Assembly: GCF_020360975.1 (NCBI RefSeq)
Contig: NW_025408680.1
Span: forward strand, 1 to 64,000
DNA from: Hirsutella rhossiliensis
Taxonomy: Eukaryota; Ascomycota; Sordariomycetes; Hypocreales; Ophiocordycipitaceae
Length of the DNA stretch: 64,000 bases
Direction: 5' to 3'
In this document: positions 46,560 to 57,867 of the stretch, piece after piece
Layout of the letters: every line of letters begins with the position of its first letter
Numbering within the stretch: the stretch's first letter is position 1
Position numbers and translations under genes: made by a program
The notes under the pieces: generated by a model
Database searches by the model: none
Seen by the model: only the letters and a program-made list of their open reading frames with translations
Told to the model about the DNA's origin: nothing

Positions 46560-47643
46560 TGGTCCCTGCGAGGCCAAGTGTCTCGAAGATGCGAGGTGAG
46601 TCTGCCAAGTCAGCCTAGCGTACACTAACAACTGACACAGACGGAGATCGGGAGCGTACAGTAGGTAATAATGTTGACGCCGGGGAAGTTCTGGCATACC
46701 AAGAGCAACATGCCAACGGAGACGCGGTTACCCCCTTTGGAAGGGGCGCTTAAACATCTCGTGGAACGTCATGCGGTTCGCCGTGCGCTCCTCGACCTAC
46801 TGGTGGATCTCGGAGAGCTCGCCTCGGATGTATTGGGGGTCGGCGGGCAGGGCGCGGAGGCCGACGAACACTTTCTCTGCCTCTCCCCAACGGTCGTGGT
46901 TCGCCAGCCATCGCAGCGATTCGGGGCATTTCAGCATGCCCAAGAGAAGGAGGGCACCGCGAACGAGCCGCAGGCCAAGGAACGATCCACTGGGCGGCCT
47001 TGAACGAGGAGGTCACAGGCGCAGTTGATCTTTGACGTGTCAGAATCACCACTGCCGCTCTGTGCTTTGCTTTCCTGAGTCTTACCCAGAATCCTAGCAT
47101 GTCACCTCCCTGAGACGTAATCTCCGTCTCCGCAATATACACGGGCACAATCAGCGGCGATGCCCTGATTCCAAGACCGGCAACGGCACATCCGACAATG
47201 AGCATGGCGAGCAAGCCGTTGCCGCCGTCGTGAACACACCGCCGGTGACGAAGACAGTCGCGGCGACAAAGATGGCCTTTCTCCGACCAAATTTTCTAGG
47301 CGAGTGGGAAGGTCAGCTGCGAGCCGAAGAAGAACCCGGTTTGGAACGTGGACACGATGTTGCCTCACAGAGTGTCACGATACGTGCCCAACGCTGAGAG
47401 GAGACCAATGTCGAGGCGGAACGAGTCTAGAGCCATGGTGTCCGAAATAACAGACGTGTCGTAGCCCACTGATGGATGCATTGGTACGTGCGGAATTGTT
47501 AGCAACACTCTTCAGGCGCGCGCAGTCTTAGGCGAATTACTGGCGATGGCGGACATGGAGGCAATGTTGGCCATCATATGGATGCACCAGTTGCGCACAC
47601 TCTTCGGGTCGTTGGTCTCGCCGGTGTGGAGGTCGAAGCCCAT
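46560..47643 (-). pseudogene. MFS sugar-transporter pseudogene
   Basis: Minus-strand relic of a fungal sugar/quinate-type major-facilitator transporter. Start MGFDLHTGETNDPKS (47643), then NWCIHMMANIASMSAIA, YDTSVISDTMAL, the conserved loop KFGRRKAIFVAATVFVTGG (about 47300), VGCAVAGLGI..PLIVPVYIAETEI (about 47190) and PESLRWLANHDRWGEAEKVF (about 46930). It stops around RIFETLGLAG, so the second half of the 12-helix protein is absent. Several frame changes, plus an in-frame TAG after EIHQ near 46795, mark it as dead. This is host-gene debris among the transposons. Confidence 0.85.
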
Positions 47644-47649
47644 GCTTGC

Positions 47650-48630
47650 CTGATACCTTGCGGGCTTGGGAGTTGGAGTGGAGAGGTACTAATCTGGGAC
47701 TTCCTATAGAGAGGGACTGTGGGTGATTGTCAGTGGGCCATCCAGTCTCGGTGGCGATGGATGAGGTCATATAGTGCAACCTCGTGGAGGTTCATGCCTC
47801 TGAGTCGGTGTCAGGTCGGAAGAAGAAGGTTCTTCTGTCGTCGTGTCATCCGCTGGCGTGGGTGAGATGGACGGGCCAACCTAAGACCCGGCGACCTTGG
47901 ACGACAACCATGTCGTGACACACTCTGATAATCCTTCAGGTCGAGTCACTCTACGTTTGGGGTACATCCGAAGAACGAACTGAAGCCACCTTGCTTCGTC
48001 AAGACCCAGTTCGTCGTCCCGTCCCCCGCGGAGGCCCGTGGGGCCTCAACGAGGGGAAGTATAGCAGCCCGGAGGGGGTTCGGAACTGAGGATTGAACCT
48101 TGTGTGGCAAAATAAAACTATGGAGGGATTGGGCCGGCTCCAACTCCTCTCAGACGATGCAATGGAATGCTGGTGAACCCAAGTGGTTCGCGGATGATTG
48201 TAGGGCCAAATTACCAGCTGTCGCACAAGTTCGGGGAGAAGGTTGGGTACAGAAAACGCGGGTGTCACTCCTAGACACTTCCGCCGATCATGGATGCCTA
48301 GGTTCCTGTTACCGTACCTGCGGCCGATTCTGGCTTCACAACAGTGCAGCAAGTCCTCTATCTTAGGCGACTGACAGCACCCTCATTTCTGGCTGCTTGG
48401 TAGTACTGAGCTATAAGGACTGCACCCCTTTTTGATAAGCAACATTGTCTTCACTGCAGCCAGAAAGTGAACTGGCGCCGAGTAGCATTGCTGCCCCAAA
48501 CCAGACAGCAGCGGAAGGGTGTAGGAGCGACACCCCAACTCGTCTCTACAACAGTTGGTAATCCGGTCATGCCAACCACTCCGCCAATCTCTTGGCTTCA
48601 CCATCACTCTATCGTGGGGTTGCAACAATT
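47650..48630. other. No identifiable gene
   Basis: Frames are short and overlap on both strands. Nothing matches a family I know. The right part (48380-48630) may be the decayed downstream end of the divergent Helitron helicase. Confidence 0.4.
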
Positions 48631-48635
48631 CTCCG

Positions 48636-49293
48636 CTATGACCAGCGCGTCATTCTCTTGCCAATCCATCCGAAAGCTTGCTTGTCAGTCGCACCTCGTC
48701 GACATCCCTGGCCGTGTTCGCGGCCGCCCCTTGGTCTTTGGAGAACCTGGAGTGGATTGATACTGTTGATCCGCGCTGCGGCAGTCCCTGACGTCGCCGT
48801 GATCAGCAGACGATTCGAAAGGCTCCACCTACTGAACAACTCAACGAATGCCTCGATGATTTGCGACTCACCGGTCCCGCCCTCGAAACCGCCGACGAAC
48901 TGGCAGAACTGGTGGCATATGATTGAGAAAGCGATCGACTGCGTTTTGTCAGCCGTGTTGCCAACTCTCTGCCCGTCGCCGAGAAAGGGCTGATAGGCCA
49001 AATTGGGCTTGCATTCCCGCCTCTGCGTCGTCTGCGGTCTCATCGAAGTCAAGTCGGCCGTCGCCATTTCGACATCGTCCTCCCGTGGCCGGCCATGACT
49101 CTCCGCGATGCAGCGCCGCAGCGCGGCGGTCGCCTTCCCGGACCACGGTTATATCTTGTAACGGTATGCCATGGATCATCCTCTCCTCTCCTTCGAAGCA
49201 CTCATCTGCTGCGACTTGATGGCCCTGACCTGATTTTGCGGTGGTAGTGCGGCCCCGGAAAATACCCGCCCCTACATACTTATCCGTCTCGCC
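48636..49293 (-). pseudogene. Divergent Helitron helicase fragment, left part
   Basis: Minus-strand PIF1-like helicase piece: QSIAFSIICHQFCQFVGG followed by a P-loop region EGGTGESQIIEAF (about 48880), then LITATSGTAAARINS, aligned with GTSGSSAAQIGG in the three main Helitrons. The invariant P-loop Lys is Glu here (GTGES), so ATPase activity would be lost. It belongs to a different Helitron lineage from the copies at the left end. It continues beyond a SINE at 49730-50266. Confidence 0.75.
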
Positions 49294-49305
49294 CCACGTT
49301 CGGGT

Positions 49306-49717
49306 GCCTCCATGGCGTAGTGGTGACACGTCTGGAGCCTCTGCGTCGCAGAAGGGTCGGTTCGAAGCCGGCTGGAGGCACCCTGGTGAAACAGGGCACA
49401 CCGGGTTCCCGCCCGTCAACAGGGAACAGCGTCATGAGAAAACACAATCGGCGTACCAACCACCATCAATGACTAACACAACCACGCTTCAACTTCGACA
49501 CATCGCGCTTCAGTTGCTGGGAATAGGATGCTGAACACTTGGAGAAATTGACCTTCAAGCAGGTCTGTCATGGAGCAAAACAGTGGTACGGTTGGCGCAG
49601 CGTAAGATGATCTGTGGGGCTTGGGGAGTCAAGGAACAAACGTGCGGAACTGTACTCTAGACTGTGTAAAGGCCTTATAGGGACCTCCCTCCGGGCGAAA
49701 TAAATCCTACCTACCTA
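49306..49717 (+). mobile_element. tRNA-derived SINE with target duplication
   Basis: A 412-bp element between perfect 12-bp duplications CCACGTTCGGGT (49294-49305 and 49718-49729). The head has RNA polymerase III promoter boxes: box A TGGCGTAGTGG (about 49313) and box B GGTTCGAAGCC (about 49360). It folds partly like a tRNA (7-bp acceptor GCCTCCA/TGGAGGC, 5-bp T stem), though the anticodon arm is irregular. A tRNA-unrelated body follows, ending in a short TACC-repeat tail (CCTACCTACC) of the kind copied by a partner LINE. Confidence 0.88.
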
Positions 49718-49729
49718 CCACGTTCGGGT

Positions 49730-50266
49730 AACCACGGCGGGCTCCAGCTCGGCCGTCGAGCACAGCACGGATTGTTGGAACCGACAGAGCTGTTGCATCA
49801 TCGCCATGAGCTCCGGCGACTTAGCCGCCATCTAATTCGAGTCCACTGCACCTCGGACAACGTCGATCAGCCGCGTTGCGTTTCCGATGCTGTTAGACTG
49901 ATACATCACTGTAGATTCTGCGCCCGCATCGTCCGTCCCCACGTGTCCGACCGTCGGATGGCCATCTCCGGAGGAGGATGCCCATCGCTTGGCGTCGCGT
50001 TCTGCGTCCTCGGCTGGTCGTCGAAGCAGTTGCACGTTATTGATGAGACATCCTATTCTCGGAGCCAGCGCCTTTCGCGCCCGCGCCCGGATGCTGTTGA
50101 TGTCGCCCATTTCTTCGCACAGGAAGAACTCCCATGGTACAAAGAAGTTAGCGCAAGCTGCTGCACGGCTGCCTTTCAATGGTGAAAAAATTGGGATCTC
50201 CATATCCGCCGGCGAAACGGTTTCCGCACAATCCCCGATGACACGAATCCTCATCGTCGTGGGCAA
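49730..50266 (-). pseudogene. Divergent Helitron helicase fragment, right part
   Basis: Minus-strand continuation of the 48636-49293 fragment, upstream in coding order. FFVPWEFFLCEEMGDINS and LLRRPAEDAERDAKRWASS (about 50150-49970) match LFVPWENFISESLGDITD and LLRKSAEDARKDAKLW of the three main Helitrons. The two parts were one gene before the SINE entered. Confidence 0.75.
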
Positions 50267-50831
50267 AGTCCCTGCTCAGGTATTTGAAGGCGGACGGTGG
50301 CCTGCTTTCCCGGCCGCCTGAGCACCTGAACCCAACGTCTTCCTGGCGGTCGCCCATCCTCGACAGGGGCCTCTCCCCAACCTGCACAGCTCCCGTCGTT
50401 GCTATCGCGTTTGAGTCTGACGAGCGATACGTAGTCGTACAGGTACAGGCCTAGCAGGAGCTCTCCACGGTGCTGATATGCCTTGACGTGGAGCTCCTGA
50501 GGCCTGCTTCTTCGACGACGATCGACCCATCCAGGATCATCTGCCAAGCCTCTCGCTGCGAGCCGTTGTAGAAGCCTGTTTTTGAACACTCCGTTATATG
50601 CGCCCTTACGTCGAAGCTCACAAGACCAAGCACTTTTCCCATTCGCCATGTTTTGTAAATGTTCTCTTGTAGGAGCACGAGAGCCTGCTCTGCGGAACCC
50701 CTCTTCCTGGCTCCAAAGCGGTTAGTAGGCAACAGCCCAAACGTTTCCATCGGAAAGGAAATCCGCTCGGCCATCACCGCCTCCAGAAGTGTCGCGAAGC
50801 ACGTCTGAGATCTTGAGCTCGGGGTGACCAT
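50267..50831 (-). pseudogene. LINE reverse-transcriptase fragment 1 (Tad-like)
   Basis: Minus-strand piece of a non-LTR retrotransposon RT, covering only the N-terminal part: LPTNRFGARKRGSAEQALVLLQENIYKTWRMGKVLGLVSFDV (about 50740-50610), which is RT motif 1-A. The following AYNGV reads in another frame. It lacks motifs B-E and the endonuclease, and ends against the divergent Helitron. Confidence 0.7.
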
Positions 50832-51166
50832 AAGGGGTATACAGCTAAGGGCCCCGACAGGCTAGACAGAAAGGCAGCCTGCAGAGAGTTCTGAGGCTGC
50901 AGAAGGCTATTAGGAGACCGCATTAGGCAGCCACACAAGCTGTAGAGAGACTGCATATACGGGTGAAGCTGAAAGAGCCCTCGGCGACTAGGGAAAGTCA
51001 GTATGCAAAGGGGGGGCTGGGGAAAGGAGCCCGGCCCCCTAGATATTGTACCTATACAACTGAGAAGGGGATATCAATAGGGAACCAAGGGATATAAATA
51101 GGGAGCCTAGAAGAGGGCATTGAAAAGGAGGACGCAGACACAAGGAAATACAACACATCACCCCTA
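50830..51166 (+). other. Possible solo LTR upstream of a MULE fragment
   Basis: No coding frame. It contains a TATA-like GGGATATAAATAGGGAG (about 51090) and ends ...ATTGTTACACA, like the 3' side of an LTR. Purine-rich tracts occur at 50880-51020. Without a second copy this is only a suggestion. Confidence 0.3.
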
Positions 51167-51760
51167 TTGTTACACAATCAATGCCCACTTGCATGCTCTC
51201 TTCGTGAGAAGAAGACTCCAAATGGGAGGGTCAAAATAGTGTGCGCCCGCGACCGGAACAGACTGCCACCGACCGACACAGTCGAACGAGCACGCCAAAC
51301 CTCTAGTCGCAAAACGGGTTGCAAGTTCTCAATATTAGCTAAAGAGTCACTAGATGGACACACTTGGACTCTCAGCCATCGACCAGACAAGGAGTGCGCT
51401 GAGCACAACCACTCACCAAGCGGGGACCCGTCGGCACACCCAGTGCATCGCCGACTCGAAGAGCGCGACGCTACCAATATTTCAGATCTTGTGGCGTCTG
51501 GTAGTGCTCCTCGGGATATCATAACATACCTTCATAGCCATTCGAGTACTCTTGCCGGCCAACAAGACATTTATAATTGGATTGCGGCGACGAGAAGAGA
51601 CCTACATCAAGGCCAGAGCAGCATCCAAACACTGGTTGGTCAGCTGCATAATGAGGGCTTCTGGTGCCGGGTTCGAAAAGATGTAGACAATCGTTTGACA
51701 GGCATATTTTTCGCCCACCCGGACTCTGTTGCATCGATGCGGTCGTATATCTGTAGGATT
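51167..51760 (+). pseudogene. MULE transposase N-terminal fragment
   Basis: Plus-strand frame with a FAR1-like DNA-binding region (KIVCARDRNRLPP, TGCKFSILAKES, HTWTLSHRPDKECAEHNH) and the start of the transposase spacer (LVGQLHNEGFWCRVRKDVDNRLTGIFFAHPDS). The sequence leaves the family just where the first catalytic Asp is expected, so the catalytic core is absent. It is distinct from the MULEs at 5.4 and 25.2 kb. Confidence 0.75.
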
Positions 51761-51879
51761 GTGCACTGGCCAGACTGTTGGCGTGCCCGCCTGATTACCT
51801 CCAATACCGAGCAGTTGCTCGTCATGATCGTCAAATCTCGGTGACGCAGTCCAGCTGGCCAGCGCCATTGCCACTGCCG

Positions 51880-53330
51880 CGATTTCTGCTATGTACGGGT
51901 TCTGCTCATCCTCGATCCGAGGGTGACCGAGTAGCTGGCCAGCACCTCGCTCGTGCTGTTGAGGCTAGTGTCGTGAACGACACCTCCTTCCTCTGCGAGC
52001 TGGAAGTGGCGACGACGATACCTTCCACGTCGTTTGGCTTGACCACCTGTATCTGATCCCGCTCGCCCACGACGCGGTCGTTCCGTGGTGCCAGAGAGTA
52101 CTCGTGGATGATCTCCATTCGCTCTGTGTCTGACTCCGCGATCATCGAGGCAATCCTTCGCATCGACGAGACGAGTCGCTTGCTCGCTTTGACCTTTGAT
52201 GATGCCAGAGGATGCGTCTTGGGGAGCGTCCGCAGGCCGATCTAGAACCTCGCCGCGACTTGACCGTGCCGTTCTCGAAACGATGCGATGCCGGCCTCAG
52301 CCTCGGCTATCACCGCTGCAACTGTGCCGGAGGCTCCCGTGACAGCCCTGTTCCCCAACCATCTGGGCCCTATCTAGCTAAGCCGCCTCTCTCACGCCGC
52401 ACGTGTGCATCCGCACACTAGAGGCGGAGTGCATGGTTGGCGCTACCGTCGCGACAAACAGTTTTCTCGCCATTTGCAGGGATATCATCTTCAGTCTTCG
52501 CAAAGACATGCGGCCGTGAGCCGTTTGGCGGCCGCTCTAGCCATCTGCTCCATGGACCGGCTTTGTGCCCATGACCACCCCTAGTAGTTTCACGCTGCTC
52601 TTCGGTATGACCTCTTGTCCTTTGGTCATGAACGGTGTGTCGCAGGTGCGCTCCATTGCTCTTGTGAAGTGAATGACAGTCGTTTTGTCCGCTTCAAACG
52701 TTGCGCCGCTGCATCTTTCCCACTGGAGCGCTTCGGCAATGATTGATTGGATGCCCTCTCGGTTCGCCTCCGCCGTTGGCCCCGTCACCGAGGCTGAGTG
52801 AGTAGTCGTCCACCAACGCCCTCACACCGCCTTTGGCATTGATGCGTCTCTGCACCAAGTCTGCGTTGAAGAACAGCAACGCAATTGGCGACAATGGTGA
52901 TCCTTGCGGCAGACCTGCTTGGGGCAAGACTCGTTGCTCGGACGTGTGCCCGCTCACTACCACTGAGGCCGTCCGTCCCGGAGCAGAACGCATCCCTCCA
53001 ATCCACCAGTCTATCTGGTATCCCCCTCGCTTCATCCTCTCCAGCACTCGCTCTTTGCAGACCCCGTTGTACGCGCCTTTGATATCGAAGCTGGTCAGAC
53101 TGAGCACCTTGCCAGTTCGCCATACCATGTAAGTCTGTTCCTGCAGGAGCATGGGTGCTTGCTCCGCTGACCTACGTTTTCTCGCCCCGAGGTGATTTGC
53201 GGGGAGGAGGCTACGGGCCTCCGCTGTGTAGGAGATGCGTTCCGGCGTTCCGCGACAACCGCTTCTAGGACCTTGCCAAGGCTGACAGGAGAGAAATCAG
53301 TCTGCGGCATGGAAATGTTCATCAGCGCTC
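51880..53330 (-). pseudogene. LINE reverse-transcriptase fragment 2 (Tad-like)
   Basis: Minus-strand non-LTR retrotransposon pol piece. RT motifs SFDIKGAYNGV (about 53085), AGLPQGSPLSP (52886-52917) and the catalytic ALVDDYSLS (about 52800-52820), then VKLLGVVMG (about 52570) that starts the thumb. Downstream frames (52200-51900) are too broken to assign but may be RNase H. Frame changes near 53130 and 52790. It is the same family as fragment 1 at 50.3-50.8 kb and contains the part missing there. Confidence 0.8.
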
Positions 53331-53339
53331 GGAGCCGAT

Positions 53340-55060
53340 GCCTGCGTCAAGAAGCACGCAAATAGAGCCGGAAAGTGCCTTTGTCGAGGCCGACAGAAAT
53401 GATCGTCACTTTGCGCGTCTCTGCCAGGAGAGTGAGGAGACGTAGCGCATTTTGAACTGGATGGTACATTTACTAAGGTTAGTAGTCGCTTCTATCTACT
53501 GCAGGAAGACGTGCTGCTTACAAGGGGTGCCATTGCTCTACAAGTCACAGCATGCTTCAGCTTCGTACGACCTTTGTCGAGATGAGTGCTCCTCTGCAGT
53601 ACAGTACTGTAATACGGGGCCTCAAAGTCGGCCACCACAGTCACGGGATTGGCGGACTTTGAGGCCCCTAGTATGTATTGCAGCGTGACACGCTCCTGCA
53701 TCTCACCCCACTCGTGGGATGGTTGCCACACCCAGGCAGCTTAGATGTCCTCGTTCTGCAAGTCGCGACACTGCAGCCAAAATGCACTTCTACGTCCCCA
53801 GCCCCTCGTTCCGAAAGATATTATGCTGCAGGGATAATATGGCTGCACACCTAGGACGTATTTGGGCATGATACAGTAGCGTAGCTCCGGTGTTCTATCG
53901 AGGAAGGAGAATTGATAGGCGCCGTTTGCTGCGCCCCGCGCCAAGGATGATGGTCTCCGGTCAGCGATGCTGCAACCTTGAGCGACAATTCTGTGAGTAC
54001 AGTAAACACACACCAGGCCCCGGCTACCCAGCCGCCGCGAACTCCCCGATCCAAATTGAGCGCCAACGTGCTCTTGTGTTGTCCGAGCTGGCTTTCAATG
54101 TTAATGTGCATATTTCCCTTTAGCCTGGTTCGCTACCGTGAGGAGAAAGGATCCAGCTTCAAAAGTAAAGTCAGTTAAGGATCATGTAGATATGTGGACT
54201 CCGCTTGGAGGCAAATGAGAGCGAAATTTTGATGCTGGGCTGGGAGGGCTCTTTGTACATACGAGCACTTTATGCACGTCTCGTGAGACGGCCAAGGTGT
54301 GCGTCTGAATAGAGCCGTCCCTAGCATATCGATCAGTATGTATGAATGATTCCGCCCAATGAGAACTGGGGCTCAGAACATTACAGATCCTGGACTGAGG
54401 TTATGATTAGTTATCACCTAGCCTCATTAGACGCTATGCAAAGAAGCGACTTCTTGGTGAACGGTTTAGACGGCAGGGCGGCGACCATAGCATCAGCAGA
54501 AGGTCTAAATAGTGTCCGTGAGAAACACGGGACAGCAAGCTTTGCCAAAGCGCAAGTATGGTAACATGATTGAGGTCATGCACCCAACGCGTCGCACAGA
54601 CTATGGGTGATTCTGCCCTCAATGTGTCAAGTTGCAATTTCGTATCTTAAAGCAAAATGTTTGTGTGATCTGGACATGGTAGAAAGCTTGCATCGGGAAT
54701 CTTTGGCATTTGCGGAGGGCACGAATGATACCTAATAAAACAATAGCCGGTGGTGACGGAGCCCGAACTGAAACGAGTGTATTTCACAAAGCCCTAACAC
54801 GTAAAGCTGGCGCACAAAAGTTTTCGGTGTATGTTATAAACCTTATACTACTGTACTGTACGGCAGCTTGGCAAGCTCGATAGGCGGGTAAGCCATGGGT
54901 CTTCCATGTATCGCCAACTCGGACAAGCATGCAGCATAATGTTCAGCCGCTCAGCACTGGGCGTGGGAACGAGTGAAATCAGTGTCCTAGAAATGGTGGC
55001 AACTTAGTCATAAATGGTTTAGTCGATACCCTGCACGCAAGCTGGGTAAAGCCTGTCGCT
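53340..55060. other. No gene seen; one perfect hairpin
   Basis: Only short, unconvincing frames. A 14-bp perfect stem GGGGCCTCAAAGTC (53616-53629) / GACTTTGAGGCCCC (53655-53668) with a 25-base loop is the one clear structure. It could be the centre of a small inverted-repeat element. Confidence 0.5.
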
Positions 55061-55064
55061 GTTT

Positions 55065-55245
55065 CCCGGCAACTCAGGGCAGCCCAGGGCCTCAGGCGGT
55101 ATTCCGGCAGCTCAGGGCAGCTCAGGCCCTCAGGGCAGCTCAGGGCAGCTCAGGTCATCAGGGCAGCCCAGGGCGGCTCAGGATCGGCTCAGGGCGGCTC
55201 AGGATCGGCTCAGGGCGGCTCAGGGTGCTTCGAGGGAGCCCAGGC
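55065..55245 (+). repeat. Degenerate minisatellite (CAGGGCAGCT / CAGGATCGGCT)
   Basis: About 14 variable 9- to 19-bp units built on CTCAGGGC(A/G)GC, including alternating CAGGGCGGCT and CAGGATCGGCT near its right end. Non-coding. Confidence 0.8.
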
Positions 55246-55479
55246 TGTGCTCAGGAAAATGCATGTGCAGGTGAATTTCCGAGGTCCGTGGGGTAGATTC
55301 TGGTTGCTGTGTTGTGTAGGTGAGATATATCGAAGGATGATGCTGAAGCTTCGGGATTCTCGCTGCCAGCCCTTTTCGTGCTCGGGATTGGCTGCACGAC
55401 GGCTTTGTCGGGAAGAGGTAAGATAGGAGCGTGCTTGAAGTAGCTATATAAAATACTACTTGGTTCGCCCTATGAATAT

Positions 55480-55840
55480 TTGTCCATGTTATCCATCATG
55501 CTGTAAGTAGGAGGAGCGAGTTGGCCCTCAGTAGTTACTGTCGGTGGACTGGGGCAGCCCCGATAGGGATGGACCTGGAGAAGGGATTCCTGGCCTATGT
55601 ATTAGGAACGCATGGGGACTTCATGAGTAAGGAAGGCTACCCCTTTATGCGTGGGCACAGCCACGTATGTGTGGGTAGAGCACCTTACTCAGGAGGTCCC
55701 CAGAAGTCCCTAAGACCTCGTGTATAAATAGCCCCTTCAGACTGCCCCTTTAGAAATAGAACATGCATCTTGAACCTAGCTGTGTGACCTCCTTATTCCG
55801 ATGTGTATTGAAATAACATTTCACCAACAGTTACAGATGC
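55480..55840 (+). other. Possible solo LTR
   Basis: An LTR-like region with TATAAATAGCCCC (about 55724) and an end ATTTCACCAACA at about 55831. No second copy and no certain 5-bp duplication is visible, so the call is tentative. Confidence 0.3.
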
Positions 55841-55849
55841 GGTACACTA

Positions 55850-57612
55850 TTATTCCTCACTCATTTTGCGCCACTGTTGTTTGACCGCCGACACCGTCCG
55901 ATTGAGCTTGGAAGCGATCCAGGACTCCGACTTGTTCTCCTCTTCCATGCTCTTAGCCGACGTTCCTCTAGCGCTGACCACCGGCGGCGCTTGGCAAGCA
56001 CCTCCTTTTACCGCTATTGACGATTAGAGGATCGTCCTCGTCGTCGCTACCAGAAATTCTATCATCACTCCCATTGCGATTCTCGTCGATAGGACTCAGA
56101 GACTCTGCGTTGGCAGGTACTCTGCGACTGCTCTCTGAGCCGTAGACCTTCCGCGCAAGTTGTAATGCCGCTTCAGGGTGTTGCTCACGGGTTGGCTATG
56201 CCTTGCCTTGCCCGAAACATCCTTAGGGAATGGGTTGGATAGTAAGGACAGTGCTTCAAAGAGAGCTGCACGAAAAATCGCGCATGATTTACATTGTCCA
56301 GATTGTTCCATCTCTTGCGGTCCACGGAACGATATTGCGGAATGGGGCCCATTTTGCAGCGACCGCTGTGTGCCGTCTAGGGGAGGTTGACTCGTCGTGG
56401 CAGAAGAGAAAGCAATAGGGTCAGAGCCAAAGCTTGCAGGAGAACTGATAAGGCCGCCCTGATGAGCCGCGGTTGGATAGGAGCCGCTCGTGGGATAGCG
56501 GGCAAGTGCCCTCACAGCCAATCGATTGTCATCGAGATTGTCGTCGTGACTGCCATTGATGCGACGAGTCTCCAATAGTCGAGGGCCCTGGTCTTGAGAA
56601 TCAATCCCATCGTCGACTGGGATCGAGGCAATATCGAAAACACCTGGTTGATGCAGCAAAGTGCGAGGTTCAGCCGCGGAGGATAACCTTAAACGTTTTG
56701 TTTCCTGTTGATCATCAGCGCCACTGCCATGATGGCTGTCCCCCAGTAATCGCTTCGTCCTGTTGAATATCGGTGCGATGACGTGCTGTTGACCTTCATT
56801 CAGCCAATGCTGAAAGCCCGCATCGTCATTAAGGGGGCTCTTCAGAGAGAGGCTCTCAGCATTGGCGGGTGCAGGAGCAGATGCGCTCGAGCCCGGCGAG
56901 GAAAGAGGGGAGGAGTAGTGAGGACCTCTGAGTTGGTCCATACCGAGCCTTGAAAGATCCACCGACTGCTTGGCAGTACCGGCTTTGGGCCAGGTCAACG
57001 CTGTCTGGATCAAATTGTCATCGGCAACATCTACCGTAGGGCCCATCACCGCTGCCGGAGCGGCTGGGTCTATCAGCGTTGGAGACTTCTCAGTGGCCTT
57101 GCTATCCCCCTCCTGGATATCTTCCACCCGTACGATGGAACCTGAATAAAATTCTGTCAGTCCCGCGAAATGAACAGTGTGGCAGGTGGTGACTACCTGA
57201 TATTGCCTGAGGATTGTCCGCTGCAAGCTGAGCCGCCACAGGCTTCAACGCACTGCCGAGGTGTTCGTCGACTTCTTCGCCACCAGAATTGGAAGCATAA
57301 CACCTGTCCATGGGGTGCGAGACAAACTGCATGTCATCGGACCAATTGTGGCCGGACCAATCGAGTGCCATCACGACTTCCTGGTCTTTGAAATGTCAGC
57401 AGGAATTTATCTCCAGTACGATTTCCCTTCAGCGGCATACCGTTCATCGTCAACAAGCCTTCTGCATTATGCTGTGAATATTGGCCTTCGCCGCAAGTTT
57501 CTAGTAACGTGGCATCATGACGACGTTCCTTGGGCGCGAGATCTGGGTGTTTTTTCTTTCGCTGCCTTTGCGGCAGGGGAACATATGGTTTGAACTTCAG
57601 GGGAGCGGCCAT
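55850..57612 (-). CDS. SANT/Myb-like DNA-binding protein with two introns (frameshifted)
   Basis: Host gene on the minus strand. Exon 1 starts MAAPLKFKPYVPLPQRQRKKK (57612). Intron 1 is 57386-57440 (GTATGC...AAAG) and joins LLTMN to DQEVVMALDW. Intron 2 is 57142-57196 (GTAGTC...TTCAG) and joins AISG to SIVRVEDIQ; both have CTGAC branch sites. Exon 3 is a long Ser/Pro/Asp-rich, probably disordered stretch, and ends with a SANT/Myb-type helix-turn-helix (WSALEERRLRAW, then SESWIASKLNRTVSAVKQQW, 55990-55855). The stop is 55850-55852. Frame slips near 56130 and 55940; the latter fits one A missing from an A-run. It is probably a transcription factor, with no neighbour that hints at its targets. 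Confidence 0.65.
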
Positions 57613-57867
57613 GATGTTTGGAGACCAGATGCGTGCGTAGTCTGTACTAAAGGTATGAGAAAGGGGGAGAGGAAAGCTGAGGTGGGAAGCCTTCCCTATT
57701 TATTGAGGGGGGCAGTTGCCCTCTCGCGGCGCGTCAACCAGATACCCAGCAGCAAGGGACTTTGAGCTGAGGTCGGACAAGTCGTCCTGCAAACAATTCC
57801 ATCGCCGAGAGGTAGGAGCCGCAGGATCGAGACCGTTCCATATCAGTCATCCCCGTCAACCCCTCTG

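Noticed and set aside
46671..47003. Plus-strand ORF of 110 residues
   Set aside because: Its complement carries clear sugar-transporter motifs (PESLRWLANHDRWGEAE), so the plus frame is a shadow.
49306..49390. A functional tRNA gene
   Set aside because: Boxes A and B and the acceptor stem are good, but the anticodon arm does not form a normal 5-bp stem with a 7-base loop, and the unit sits inside a 412-bp element with target duplications; it is the head of a SINE.
55065..55245. CRISPR array
   Set aside because: Units are short, degenerate and contiguous, without uniform spacers, and the genome is fungal.
55480..55840. A definite solo LTR
   Set aside because: A TATA box and TG/CA-like ends are visible, but no second copy or exact 5-bp duplication was found, so it is kept only as a possibility.
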